Shown: positions 1 to 7,940, counted from the first letter of the stretch. The stretch is DNA of 38,274 nucleotides from Bacteroidota bacterium (GCA_013286425.1 JABDFS010000025.1:1-38274); one strand, 5' to 3'. Notes: a model not told the origin generated them from the sequence alone. Numbers and translations: made by a program.

Positions 1-969
1 TAACAACACGGTAAATGATAAGCCAACATTAAGGTTAACAAAATTGAATGAAGCAATAAGGATGATAACACAACTGATTAATATCAACACATATAAAAAA
101 GATTTGTTTACAGTGCTGTTGCCTAATTCAGTATTAAAGTGTTCTTCAGTTAAAGGCAACAAACGAAGGCTGTGATAATCACCGTTTTTATCTGCCAGGT
201 AACCGTTCTTTTTTTCTGCGCCTGCATCATCAGGCCTGTATTTTTTCTCCAGGTACCTTAACCTGTTTTCAGCCTGTTGCTGTGTTACATTATTTTTTAG
301 CTGAACATACACCGGGTGATTTTGATTGTCCCAGTTATTACTGATAGATGCATAATCAGGATCTAATTCGGTGCGTGCAAGCAAAGAGAATTTTACAGAC
401 GAATTCTGAGGGAAGTCTTTTACAACAGCCGTAACAATTAACTTGTGCCATTGCCCGGCAAGTTTTACTTCAACCGGTTTACCGATGGGGTCTTCTTTAC
501 CAAAAAGTTTTTCTGCAGAATTTTGAGTGAGCACTGCGCTGCTTACATCGCTCAAAGGATTTACAGCATTGCCTTTTACAACAGGGAAGGTGAACATCTT
601 TAGAAAATCAGGGTCAACCATTGTTGTTCCCATGTCGAGTGTTTTATCGCCGTTGCGCACCAGCTTGCCTCTTGTTTGAATACTTGTTACTCTTTCCACA
701 CCAATACTCTCTGTTTTCAATGCAGGCGTTAAAGGGTAAGCCATTGCAGTGCTCAGCTCTTCGCCTGAAGGCCCGATGGCATAATTGTAAACTTTATAAA
801 TACTGTTTTTATTTACTTCAAAATCATCGTATGTAAAATGACGGTACACCAATAAAAGAATGAAGATGCTGCAGGTAAAAGCAACAGCCATACCACCAAT
901 ATTGATAAACGCGTGCAGTTTATTCTTGCGCACATTTCTTAAAGCAAGAAGCAGGTAATTCTTAAACAT
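1..969 (-). CDS. MacB/FtsX-type ABC transporter permease, C-terminus cut by window edge
   Basis: The minus strand is open for 323 codons from the ATG at 969 to the window edge, so the C-terminal part is missing. The protein begins MFKNYLLLALRNVRKNK, the usual start of Bacteroidota FtsX/MacB-like permeases. A membrane helix follows at about residues 20-45, then a periplasmic MacB_PCD-like region containing VDPDFLKMFTFPVVKG and SAVLTQNSAEKLFG. A second helix begins near residue 287 (LYVLILISCVIILIASFNFVNL), the membrane entry that precedes the FtsX core. An in-frame ATG at 999 would add ten residues; 969 is preferred by family resemblance. Members work with a separate ATPase to move substrates or transmit force across the inner membrane; the substrate cannot be told here. 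A 20-bp palindrome at 1068-1087 lies upstream and may be its operator. Confidence 0.88.
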   Translation of the reverse strand, partial: MFKNYLLLALRNVRKNKLHAFINIGGMAVAFTCSIFILLLVYRHFTYDDFEVNKNSIYKVYNYAIGPSGEELSTAMAYPLTPALKTESIGVERVTSIQTRGKLVRNGDKTLDMGTTMVDPDFLKMFTFPVVKGNAVNPLSDVSSAVLTQNSAEKLFGKEDPIGKPVEVKLAGQWHKLIVTAVVKDFPQNSSVKFSLLARTELDPDYASISNNWDNQNHPVYVQLKNNVTQQQAENRLRYLEKKYRPDDAGAEKKNGYLADKNGDYHSLRLLPLTEEHFNTELGNSTVNKSFLYVLILISCVIILIASFNFVNLNVGLSFTVLL

Positions 970-1067
970 ATCGTAGCATTTCTGACGTTCGTACTTCATT
1001 TATTCAACCGTTATGCCATTGACAAAGCACTTAATAACCAATCAGTTTGAAGCGATTAAATAAAAAA

Positions 1068-1087
1068 ACTGTACGATATCGTACAGT
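1068..1087. promoter_or_regulatory. 20-bp perfect palindrome, candidate operator
   Basis: ACTGTACGATATCGTACAGT equals its own reverse complement over all 20 bases. It lies about 100 bp upstream of the permease start (ATG at 969) and about 280 bp upstream of the gene at 1371. Size and symmetry suit a dimeric regulator of the TetR or PadR type; no regulator gene is next to it in the window. Confidence 0.55.
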
Positions 1088-1139
1088 AAGATGTTGTAAA
1101 ACGAACAACTTGTCATAAATAAACCAACAAGGTCATATC

Positions 1140-1246
1140 TTCGATATAACTTCGATATTTCTTCGATATAACTTCGATATAACTTCGATTAATTGGATCG
1201 AAGAAATATCGAAGTTATATCGTGTATATTTCGAAGAAATAAGCTT
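1140..1246. repeat. 11-bp-phased palindromic array, locus A
   Basis: Five 11-bp units occupy the left arm: TTCGATATAAC (1140-1150), TTCGATATTTC, TTCGATATAAC, TTCGATATAAC, TTCGATTAATT (ending 1194). A GG centre follows (1195-1196), then four right-arm units: ATCGAAGAAAT, ATCGAAGTTAT, ATCGTGTATAT, TTCGAAGAAAT (1197-1240), closed by AAGCTT (1241-1246). Bases 1142-1167 are a perfect 26-bp inverted repeat of 1197-1222, so a long hairpin or cruciform is possible. Locus B near 27.8 kb has the same plan. Confidence 0.9.
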
Positions 1247-1370
1247 ACAGATGTTTACTGTACCCGGCAGAAGTTGTGGAAAGATGACTCCTGGCAGTTT
1301 TTAACGCTGATAAATTGTTGTTGTATGGCTAAAGGAATGGCCTATCTTCAAAACACCAAACTCTTTTACT

Positions 1371-2933
1371 ATGAAACTGATCTTTACACTTATTGTTTTA
1401 TGTTTTTCTCTTGAATTGATAGCTCAAAAAGCGGGAACGCCGGATAGCAGTTTTGGAGTGGATGGAGTACTTATTGGACGAAGCTCTCCCACCACAGAAT
1501 TACGTGTAACCGGTACAGCAAATGATAAATTCGTTGCAGGATATTCTTTATACTCTATATCTGGTTTTGTACTTTCCCAATACACAAATACGGGAACAGT
1601 TGATTCAGCTTTTGGAGTTAATGGAACTGTTATAACTACTTTCCCTTCCGGAAATGCGCTCTGCGAAGCTATTAGAACGCAAGCTGACGGAAAGATTGTT
1701 GCTGCTGGGCTTGTAGGTATTTCCGGACCTGCGCATATAGCTATGGCACGATATAATCCATCAGGTGAATTAGATTATTCTTTTGGAGAGAATGGCCTGG
1801 TGGATTTCACGCTCAGTAAGCGAACTAGTATTTCTATGCAGGACATAGCTATTCAAACGGATAACAAAATTATTGTGTCTGCCATCAGTGATCAAACCGG
1901 AGATTACGAAAATGTTATTTTCAGGTTTAATGAAGATGGAAGTTTAGATAAAAGCTTTGGTAATAATGGTGAAATTTTTAGTGCAATAGATTATACTCCC
2001 GAATATTCACCACTTGTTTTGCAACCTGATGGTAAATTTTTATTGGGCGGCAGTCCTGCAAATTCCGGGTTTAGGGTTGCGCGGTATAATCCCGATGGTA
2101 CATTGGACGCAGGTTTCGGAAATAAAGGCATTGCCGGCAAAGATTTTGGTACGGGAACTTCCGTTATCATTACCAGTTTAGCTTTACAAGGGAATAGTTT
2201 TGTACTTGCAGGGGGCGAAAAATTTGACCCTAATCAAACGCCCAGTATGTCTATGGTACGATTTACAAACACCGGCATTGCAGACTCGACTTTTGGGAAA
2301 GCCGGGGCGGTTTCGACTATTTTCAATAACGAATCTGGTGTGAACAAAATACTCGTTCAAAAAGACCAAAAAATTATTGCGGCCGGAAGCTTATCTTCTT
2401 TTACAGACACAAACGAGTTAATAATTGTGCGATATATGACTAATGGATCAATTGATTCTTCCTTCGGGATAAATGGCAGAAATTTAACTGCGATACAAGA
2501 CCAGGTCAGTTGCAGGGATGCTCTTTTGCAATCAAATGGAGAGCCGCTTCTTGCTGGCACCAGTGTAAAATACGGCACTCCTCAGATTGCCAACGTTACA
2601 TTCGCACAGTACTATAATGACACTAAAACCCAAAAACAAATCATCGTTCAAAAGATCAAGCATTATATACAAACACACAATAACGCGCAGGCAACAACAT
2701 TAAACATTTCCATTTATCCCAATCCTGCACAAAACAGCTTGCATATAGAAGGTTTATCATCATCACAAAAAACAAAACTTACTGTTGTTGATTTTAATGG
2801 TAACATACAATTGCACGTTGTTACAAATACTTCATCTTATAACTTAAATATTGCTTCACTATATGAAGGCAATTATTTATTGAAAATTGAAACAAATGGT
2901 GAAATGGTTACAAAGCAGTTTGTAAAGAAATAA
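1371..2933 (+). CDS. Secreted delta-60-repeat beta-propeller-like protein with T9SS sorting domain
   Basis: The 520-residue protein starts with a signal peptide (MKLIFTLIVLCFSLELIAQ). Seven repeats of the delta-60 type follow, each marked by a motif like GSLDKSFGNNGEI or GTLDAGFGNKGIA and spaced about 50-60 residues apart. The last ~75 residues match a type A T9SS sorting domain: ISIYPNPAQNSLHIEG near the start and YEGNYLLKIETNGEMVTKQF at the end. It should cross the inner membrane by Sec and the outer membrane by T9SS, and end up on the surface or released. Delta-60 repeats probably form a propeller; no enzymatic residues or ligand are evident. It stands alone, with non-coding DNA on both sides. 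Confidence 0.88.
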   Translation: MKLIFTLIVLCFSLELIAQKAGTPDSSFGVDGVLIGRSSPTTELRVTGTANDKFVAGYSLYSISGFVLSQYTNTGTVDSAFGVNGTVITTFPSGNALCEAIRTQADGKIVAAGLVGISGPAHIAMARYNPSGELDYSFGENGLVDFTLSKRTSISMQDIAIQTDNKIIVSAISDQTGDYENVIFRFNEDGSLDKSFGNNGEIFSAIDYTPEYSPLVLQPDGKFLLGGSPANSGFRVARYNPDGTLDAGFGNKGIAGKDFGTGTSVIITSLALQGNSFVLAGGEKFDPNQTPSMSMVRFTNTGIADSTFGKAGAVSTIFNNESGVNKILVQKDQKIIAAGSLSSFTDTNELIIVRYMTNGSIDSSFGINGRNLTAIQDQVSCRDALLQSNGEPLLAGTSVKYGTPQIANVTFAQYYNDTKTQKQIIVQKIKHYIQTHNNAQATTLNISIYPNPAQNSLHIEGLSSSQKTKLTVVDFNGNIQLHVVTNTSSYNLNIASLYEGNYLLKIETNGEMVTKQFVKK

Positions 2934-2966
2934 TTATCTAATCAACGGTTGAGAGAGAACTTCATT

Positions 2967-2995
2967 ATGAGATTCCCACTTTCGTGGGAATGACG
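2967..2995. repeat. REP-like hairpin, copy 1
   Basis: The 29-bp element begins ATGAGATTCCCAC and ends GTGGGAATGACG. It contains a perfect hairpin, TTCCCAC-TTTC-GTGGGAA. A second copy at 3117-3145 differs by one base. It resembles REP-type intergenic palindromes found in many bacteria. Confidence 0.75.
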
Positions 2996-3061
2996 TTCAG
3001 TCTTGTTGATTAGTTCTAAAAGCTTAAATCTGCAAGTGCAAATCACAACCACTTGCCGTCC

Positions 3062-3080
3062 TGCCCGACCTGATCGGGCA
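3062..3080. repeat. REP-like hairpin TGCCCGA-CCTGA-TCGGGCA
   Basis: A perfect 7-bp stem with a five-base loop lies between the two copies of the other REP-like element. A sister of the same shape, TCCCGCA-CCCGA-TGCGGGA, is at 22890-22908. Confidence 0.7.
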
Positions 3081-3116
3081 TCTCATTATTAAAAGGATTG
3101 AAAGAAGAACCTAATG

Positions 3117-3145
3117 ATGAGATTCTCACTTTCGTGGGAATGACG
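3117..3145. repeat. REP-like hairpin, copy 2
   Basis: This is the second copy of the 29-bp element at 2967-2995, with C changed to T in one stem arm (ATTCTCAC). It lies about 80 bp from the 3' end of the convergent barrel gene. Confidence 0.75.
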
Positions 3146-3223
3146 AACATAAAGATTGATTGAATATTTAAAGTTTAATGTGGCAAGTATAAAACGCAAA
3201 CGTTTATCGCGAATAATTGCGCA

Positions 3224-4381
3224 TTAAAAAGCCTCGTTAAGGGAAATGTATAAACCTGTGCTGCGGTCTTCATTCGGGCGTTTATTGCCGATGCCTACAT
3301 CAAGCCGCAGTGTAAGCCTCGCCAACGGATCAAACATATAACGGATGCCGCCGCCATAGCTGGGAAAGAAATCATTCAAGTTCAAACCACCATTAGGAAA
3401 GACGGTGCCTGTACCTGCAAAAGCAGCGAGTATGATTCGTGAAGCAGATACAAAACCCCTGTCCCTGGTATTGCCCCATGGCTGCCATTTATATTCAGCC
3501 TGGGCAATTAATAAATTTTGATCAGTGTAACGCAAACTATAATACCCTCTTAAATAACTGGAACTGCCTAATGTTGACAAGGCATAAAAAGGTATATCCG
3601 CACCTTGCGTAGTTTGAAATACTGCCTGCAGGCCTAAAGACTGGGTTTTGTTAATGGCAAAAAACTGCCTGCCATCAATGGTGATGTTTGTATAGTGCCA
3701 ATCACTGTTAGCAAAATTTGTCCAGCCGATGGCGCGCAGGTAAGAACCTTTTGTAGTATAATTCTCATGATCACGGGTATCGTAAATAGCATCGTAGCCA
3801 ATTAAGGCGAGCTTGCCGCCCTCTTTGCCTACATAATTACCGGTATCAAAAATGCCACCCTTTTCCGCATCCGTAAAATGATCAGATTGCAATCCCAGAC
3901 CGCCGCCTACATACAATGCTTTGGCAATTTTCCGCTCTCCACCCACCACAAAACGAAACCGTTTAGCCGTTATCAGGTCTTTATCTGCTTCATGTGTATG
4001 TGCGCCGGTGCCATAAAAATAGATGGGGAAATCGCTGTAAATGCCCGACGAAAACATATGCCATTTATTTTCTTTGGTCCAGAAGCTGCCCTGCAACAAC
4101 AATTGTATTTGCCCTTCTGTGGAGAACATATTGTAAGAGTATAAAAAAGAGGTACGTGTAACAGGCGATGATTTATCAATATAAAAACTATACACCGCAC
4201 CAAAGCCTAACTGTAATTTGGTTTCGGGTGCATATCCAAATACAGGGTAGGGTAAAAACAACGGGCTCTTCTGCGCAATTCTTAAAGAGTCGGGTTTAAA
4301 GAGCTGGGCGTTTACCATGTTTAGCCACAACAGGCATATGATTGTTATAAAAAAACACCTTGATATATTTACGGTAGTCAT
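3224..4381 (-). CDS. BamA/TamA-family (D15 surface antigen) outer-membrane beta-barrel
   Basis: The 385-residue protein has an N-terminal signal peptide ending near NMVNAQ (about residue 26). The rest alternates short hydrophobic and aromatic strands typical of a transmembrane barrel. The C-terminal third resembles the Bac_surface_Ag domain: SSYLRGYYSLRYTDQNLL carries an LRGY motif like the conserved loop-6 VRGF/Y of BamA. FAGTGTVFPNG and YGGGIRYMFDPLARLTLRLDVGIG follow. There are no POTRA domains, and at this length it is barrel-only, unlike true BamA. It is a single gene, convergent with the delta-60-repeat gene. It may insert or export proteins or lipids at the outer membrane, but the substrate is unknown. 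Confidence 0.82.
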   Translation of the reverse strand: MTTVNISRCFFITIICLLWLNMVNAQLFKPDSLRIAQKSPLFLPYPVFGYAPETKLQLGFGAVYSFYIDKSSPVTRTSFLYSYNMFSTEGQIQLLLQGSFWTKENKWHMFSSGIYSDFPIYFYGTGAHTHEADKDLITAKRFRFVVGGERKIAKALYVGGGLGLQSDHFTDAEKGGIFDTGNYVGKEGGKLALIGYDAIYDTRDHENYTTKGSYLRAIGWTNFANSDWHYTNITIDGRQFFAINKTQSLGLQAVFQTTQGADIPFYALSTLGSSSYLRGYYSLRYTDQNLLIAQAEYKWQPWGNTRDRGFVSASRIILAAFAGTGTVFPNGGLNLNDFFPSYGGGIRYMFDPLARLTLRLDVGIGNKRPNEDRSTGLYISLNEAF

Positions 4382-4616
4382 TCTAAGCTTTTGTATATAC
4401 CTGTGTATGGTTAATATGAATGCACCAATACACGATAAAGTTTTATGGATACAAATTAAATCATTTTAGTGTGCAGCAGTATCAACCCGGGCTTATTGCA
4501 ACATGCAAAAGAAAATATTTAGTAAGTATTTGGCTTGTTATCAAATTATAGAATGTCTTTATAAAGAAGAACGACACCCTAAATACAGAATTGGTTTTTA
4601 TTAACAACACGGCTTT

Positions 4617-4624
4617 TACCTTTG
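4617..4624 (+). promoter_or_regulatory. Bacteroidota -7 element TACCTTTG for the ABC operon
   Basis: TACCTTTG fits the TAnnTTTG consensus and lies six bases before the ATG at 4631. The -33 half is poor (TTGG at 4591). A start point 5-7 bases downstream would fall at or next to the ATG, implying a leaderless message. Confidence 0.5.
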
Positions 4625-4630
4625 ACATCA

Positions 4631-5566
4631 ATGCAGCCGATAGTACAGGTAAAAAGTCTTTCCAAACAATATAAAAATATCAAAGCAGTTGATGCACTTT
4701 CTTTTACTGTACAGGAAGGTGATGTGTATGGGTTTCTCGGGCAAAACGGTGCAGGAAAATCTACTACCATCCGCATGCTGCTTACATTGATACAACCTTC
4801 ATCAGGCGACATAGAATTGTTCGGAATGAAGCTGCATACAAACCGCAACGAAGTGCTGCGCAATGTTGGAGCAGTGATAGAAAAGCCTGACGTGTATAAA
4901 TACCTTTCAGCCTACAACAATCTTAAATTGTTTGCACACATGAGCAAAGTGCATCCTTCCAACAAACAATTAATACAACAGTTGGATATGGTTGGATTGA
5001 AAGAAAGAGCTTATGATAAAGTAGCAACGTTCAGCCAGGGAATGAAACAAAGATTGGGAATTGCGATTGCACTGATACACGATCCGCAGTTGATAATTTT
5101 AGATGAACCCACGAATGGTTTAGACCCACAAGGCATTGCGGATATAAGAAATTTAATTCTTCATCTCAGCCGTGAGATGAAGAAAACATTACTCGTGTCT
5201 TCACATTTATTGAACGAGATGGAACAGGTGGCAACAAGATTATTAATAATTGATAAGGGAAAGAAATTAGTTGAAGGCACAACGGCAGAATTGTTTAATC
5301 CCGCGCAAACATTGATTGAATTGGAAACAACAGACAATGCAACAGCATTTGATGTGATTGCAAACAGCGAATGGCAAAAAGGTTTGCAGCAACAACGCAA
5401 TAATAAAATTTTTATAAAGATGCATCGCGATGAGATACCTGATTTTACTGCATGGCTTGCAGAGCGCAATATCAGGCTGACCTTATTACAGCCGCGTCAT
5501 TCGCTTGAAGATTATTTTTTACAAATAACCAGTGGAACACAGCATGTGGCAGCTTTTACAAATTGA
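4631..5566 (+). CDS. ABC transporter ATP-binding protein (BcrA/CcmA-like)
   Basis: This is a 311-residue ATPase. Walker A is GQNGAGKST at about residues 37-45. The signature FSQGMKQRL is near 135, Walker B and D-loop LIILDEPTNGLD near 155, and the switch histidine SSHLL near 190. The ~90-residue tail after the core is usual for drug- or bacitracin-type exporters working with ABC-2 permeases. A TTG at 4622 would add three residues; ATG at 4631 is preferred. The gene overlaps the following permease by 23 bp, indicating co-translation. It resembles GldA only in general class, and the gldFG pair is 15 kb away, so I do not call it gldA. Confidence 0.92.
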   Translation: MQPIVQVKSLSKQYKNIKAVDALSFTVQEGDVYGFLGQNGAGKSTTIRMLLTLIQPSSGDIELFGMKLHTNRNEVLRNVGAVIEKPDVYKYLSAYNNLKLFAHMSKVHPSNKQLIQQLDMVGLKERAYDKVATFSQGMKQRLGIAIALIHDPQLIILDEPTNGLDPQGIADIRNLILHLSREMKKTLLVSSHLLNEMEQVATRLLIIDKGKKLVEGTTAELFNPAQTLIELETTDNATAFDVIANSEWQKGLQQQRNNKIFIKMHRDEIPDFTAWLAERNIRLTLLQPRHSLEDYFLQITSGTQHVAAFTN

Positions 5567-6416
5567 ACTCTATAAAATTTTCCGCCGTCCGAGAACATAT
5601 ATTGCTTTCGGCGCCACCGCTGTATTAATAACATTACTTCAATTCGGTTTAAAAGTTGACGGGCAGGAATATGCCGACTTCATGTTGCAAAGCCTTGGCA
5701 GTTTTGATGTGCAGGGCAAACTGCTGAATGGTTACCAGGTTTGTTACATCATTTTACAATTGATGTTGGTGCATGTTCCATTGCTGGTAACATTAATTTC
5801 CGCAGATATGTTATCAGGCGAAGCAAACCTTGGCACATTGCGGCTTGTATTATCAAAACCTTATAGCCGCACCTCTGTTATACTTTCCAAGTTTTTTGCT
5901 ACAGGCATTTATACTTTGCTATTATTAATATGGGTTGCCATACTTGCACTGTTTGTAAGCATGCTGGTGTTTGGAACAAACGATCTCTTTCTAATGAAAA
6001 GCGAATACATTGTTTTAATAAAAGAGAGTGATGTTTTCTGGCGGTACTGTTGTGCATTTGGCTTTGCATTTGTTTCATTAATGACCGTTGCATCCATCGG
6101 ATTTTTTCTTTCTGCGTTTGCAGAAAATTCAATCGGGCCTATTGTGACAACCATGAGCATCATTATCCTGTTTACTGTGTTGGGTACATTAAACATTCCA
6201 ATGTTCGATGCCATCAATCCATATCTTTTTACAACGCACATGGTAACATGGAAAGAATTTTTTGATGAAAAAGTTACGTCAAACAATGAAGCCATTGCAG
6301 GAACCATACAAGACCTTCCCGCAATATTTCATTCATTGCTTGTTTTATTTGCGTATATAGTTGTAATGATTGGTGCAACCATTTTTGTAATGAATAAAAA
6401 AGATATACTCAGTTAA
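5544..6416 (+). CDS. ABC-2 type transporter permease
   Basis: The 290-residue protein begins MWQLLQIELYKIFRRPRTYIAF, a standard opening for ABC-2 permeases in which a cytoplasmic helix precedes membrane segment 1. About six hydrophobic segments are visible, including YTLLLLIWVAILALFVSMLVF and SLLVLFAYIVVMIGATIFVM. The motif MLSGEANLGTLRLVLSKPYSR between segments 2 and 3 is the conserved coupling-helix region of this family. A GTG at 5532 is also in frame, but the ATG at 5544 gives the typical N-terminus. It overlaps the ATPase gene and ends 5 bp before the LolA-like gene, so the three form one operon. The substrate is not known. Confidence 0.9.
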   Translation: MWQLLQIELYKIFRRPRTYIAFGATAVLITLLQFGLKVDGQEYADFMLQSLGSFDVQGKLLNGYQVCYIILQLMLVHVPLLVTLISADMLSGEANLGTLRLVLSKPYSRTSVILSKFFATGIYTLLLLIWVAILALFVSMLVFGTNDLFLMKSEYIVLIKESDVFWRYCCAFGFAFVSLMTVASIGFFLSAFAENSIGPIVTTMSIIILFTVLGTLNIPMFDAINPYLFTTHMVTWKEFFDEKVTSNNEAIAGTIQDLPAIFHSLLVLFAYIVVMIGATIFVMNKKDILS

Positions 6417-6421
6417 TTGAA

Positions 6422-7126
6422 ATGAAATACAAGCTTAAATTAATTATTACATTATTTACTATTCACTGTTCACTATTCACCCATGCACAGGATGTAACTG
6501 CGCTTATAAATAAAGTGAAAGAAAAATTAGACAAGGTAAACGACTACGTAGCCAATGGTGTTTTAAAAACGGATGTTGTTTTTATAAAAGCACCGGTGAG
6601 CAAAGTAACTGTGTATTATAAAAAGCCCGATCATTTTAAAATGATAAAAAGCGAAGGCATTTCTATTTTACCAAAAGGCGGTATCAGCATAAATATGGGA
6701 GCATTAATAAGTACAGATAATTTTACTGCATTGGATGCAGGCGAAGCAGTCATCAATAAAGTAAAAACAAAAGTTGTAAAGCTGTTGCCGAATGATCAAA
6801 ACAGTAACGTGGTGCTTTCTACTTTGTATATTGATGAAAGTAATTTTTTAATTTATAAATCTGTTACAACAACGCTTGAGAATGGTACGTATGAATTAGA
6901 TATGACCTATGGAAAATATGCTGATTATGGTTTGCCTGATAAGGTGAATTTCAGCTTCAATGCAAAAGATTATAAACTGCCCAAAGGGCTTACGCTCGAC
7001 TTTGATGAAAACACCAAACCTTCTGCCGCTGATAGTACAAAAGAAAAAAAAGGTAAAGTAGAAATCAGCTATTCATCTTATACCATCAATAAAGGCGTTG
7101 ATGATAATGTTTTTAAAACGAACTAA
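6422..7126 (+). CDS. Exported LolA-like (outer-membrane lipoprotein-sorting-like) protein
   Basis: The 234-residue protein has a signal peptide (MKYKLKLIITLFTIHCSLFTHAQ). The mature part looks like the LolA/LolB fold: an amphipathic start (VTALINKVKEKLDKVNDYVANGVL), then strands such as SKVTVYYKKPDHFKMIKSEG and a late YELDMTYGKYADYGLPDKVNFSF. It has no lipobox, so it should be soluble in the periplasm. It follows the permease by 5 bp. Periplasmic LolA-fold proteins carry lipids or lipoproteins, so the operon may move a lipid-like molecule; this is inferred from context only. Confidence 0.7.
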   Translation: MKYKLKLIITLFTIHCSLFTHAQDVTALINKVKEKLDKVNDYVANGVLKTDVVFIKAPVSKVTVYYKKPDHFKMIKSEGISILPKGGISINMGALISTDNFTALDAGEAVINKVKTKVVKLLPNDQNSNVVLSTLYIDESNFLIYKSVTTTLENGTYELDMTYGKYADYGLPDKVNFSFNAKDYKLPKGLTLDFDENTKPSAADSTKEKKGKVEISYSSYTINKGVDDNVFKTN

Positions 7127-7161
7127 TGAATGGTAAATTAAATATATTTTGACGCCACTGA

Positions 7162-7212
7162 CCACACGGAAGCACTGAAATTTATTATTAATTGCTTTCT
7201 GTGTTTCTGTGG
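7162..7212. repeat. Imperfect inverted repeat with CCACA / TGTGG ends
   Basis: CCACACGGAAGCACTGAAA (7162-7180) is an imperfect inverted match of TTTCTGTGTTTCTGTGG (7196-7212). It resembles the dispersed CCACAGA-type intergenic repeats often seen in Bacteroidota and other genomes. Confidence 0.5.
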
Positions 7213-7267
7213 CAAGATTTATACGCAATTTTACATAAAGCTAATCTCTAAAATTTTCCCTTCATTC

Positions 7268-7906
7268 ATGCATAACACTTTCAATAAAGAAAATTTTCAT
7301 GAGATATGTTATGCGCTTGCAGCAAAAGATGCTGACCTTAAAAACATAATTGATACGCATGGTTTGCCACCAATGTGGACAAGGCCTGCGATTTTTCAAT
7401 CGCTTGTATTAACTATTTTGGAGCAACAGGTTTCGCTGGCATCTGCGTATGCAGCGTTTAAAAAATTAAAAGAGAAAATTGGTTTTGTTACACCGAAGAA
7501 AATTCTTGCGTTAACAGATGAAGCATTAAAAGCCTGTTATTTCAGCAGGCAGAAAATTGTTTATGCAAGAGCATTGGCTTCTGTTATCGTTTCAAAAAAA
7601 CTCAACCTGAAAAAACTAAGTGTTTCAACTGATGATGAAATACGCGATCAATTAAAACAAATAAAAGGCATCGGCGACTGGACCGTTGATGTATATCTCA
7701 TGCATGCATTGCAACGCAGCGATCTTTTTCCGCTGGGCGATATTGCGCTGGTGAATAGTTTAAAACATATCAAGCAATTGCATGCACATATTTCCAAAGA
7801 AGAAATGCTGTCAATTGCTGAAAACTGGCGGCCATACAGAACAGTTGCATCCATGTTGCTGTGGCATGCTTACATTCAGAGAAAAGGGATAAAAGTTTTG
7901 GGATAA
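7268..7906 (+). CDS. DNA-3-methyladenine glycosylase (AlkA-like, HhH-GPD superfamily)
   Basis: The 212-residue protein has the core of the HhH-GPD DNA glycosylases. ILEQQVSLASAYAAFKKL (about 50-67) is the family's conserved DNA-facing helix. QIKGIGDWTVDVYLM (131-145) is the helix-hairpin-helix. The catalytic aspartate is probably Asp158 in DLFPLGDIAL. It is shorter than E. coli AlkA (282) because the N-terminal TBP-like domain is absent, as in many minimal bacterial AlkA proteins. It should excise alkylated bases such as 3-methyladenine in the cytoplasm. It stands alone with a likely terminator right after it. Confidence 0.88.
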   Translation: MHNTFNKENFHEICYALAAKDADLKNIIDTHGLPPMWTRPAIFQSLVLTILEQQVSLASAYAAFKKLKEKIGFVTPKKILALTDEALKACYFSRQKIVYARALASVIVSKKLNLKKLSVSTDDEIRDQLKQIKGIGDWTVDVYLMHALQRSDLFPLGDIALVNSLKHIKQLHAHISKEEMLSIAENWRPYRTVASMLLWHAYIQRKGIKVLG

Positions 7907-7907
7907 A

Positions 7908-7940
7908 TGCACTCTGCAAAAAAGATCAGTGCAGTTTTTT
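7908..7940 (+). terminator. Probable intrinsic terminator of the AlkA-like gene
   Basis: TGCACT (7908-7913) pairs with AGTGCA (7928-7933), followed by GTTTTTT (7934-7940). It begins 2 bp after the stop codon. The loop is rather long (14 bases), so it is of moderate strength. Confidence 0.5.

Larger units (their letters stand above)
1000..1370. other. Non-coding gap of about 370 bp
   Basis: This gap separates the divergent permease and delta-60-repeat genes. It holds the 20-bp palindrome at 1068-1087 and the 11-bp-phased palindromic array at 1140-1246. Small open frames here, such as 1193-1414 on the plus strand, run through the repeat and do not look like protein. Confidence 0.7.

Noticed and set aside
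1140..1246. CRISPR array
   Set aside because: Units are only 11 bp, directly adjacent with no spacers, and arranged as a palindrome; no cas genes are nearby.
1193..1414. 73-residue plus-strand open frame over array A
   Set aside because: It runs through the palindromic repeat, has low-complexity composition, and overlaps the start of the delta-60-repeat gene in another frame.
4631..5566. Calling the ABC ATPase GldA
   Set aside because: It is adjacent to its own ABC-2 permease and LolA-like gene, and 15 kb from gldFG; sequence alone by eye does not separate GldA from other CcmA-type ATPases.
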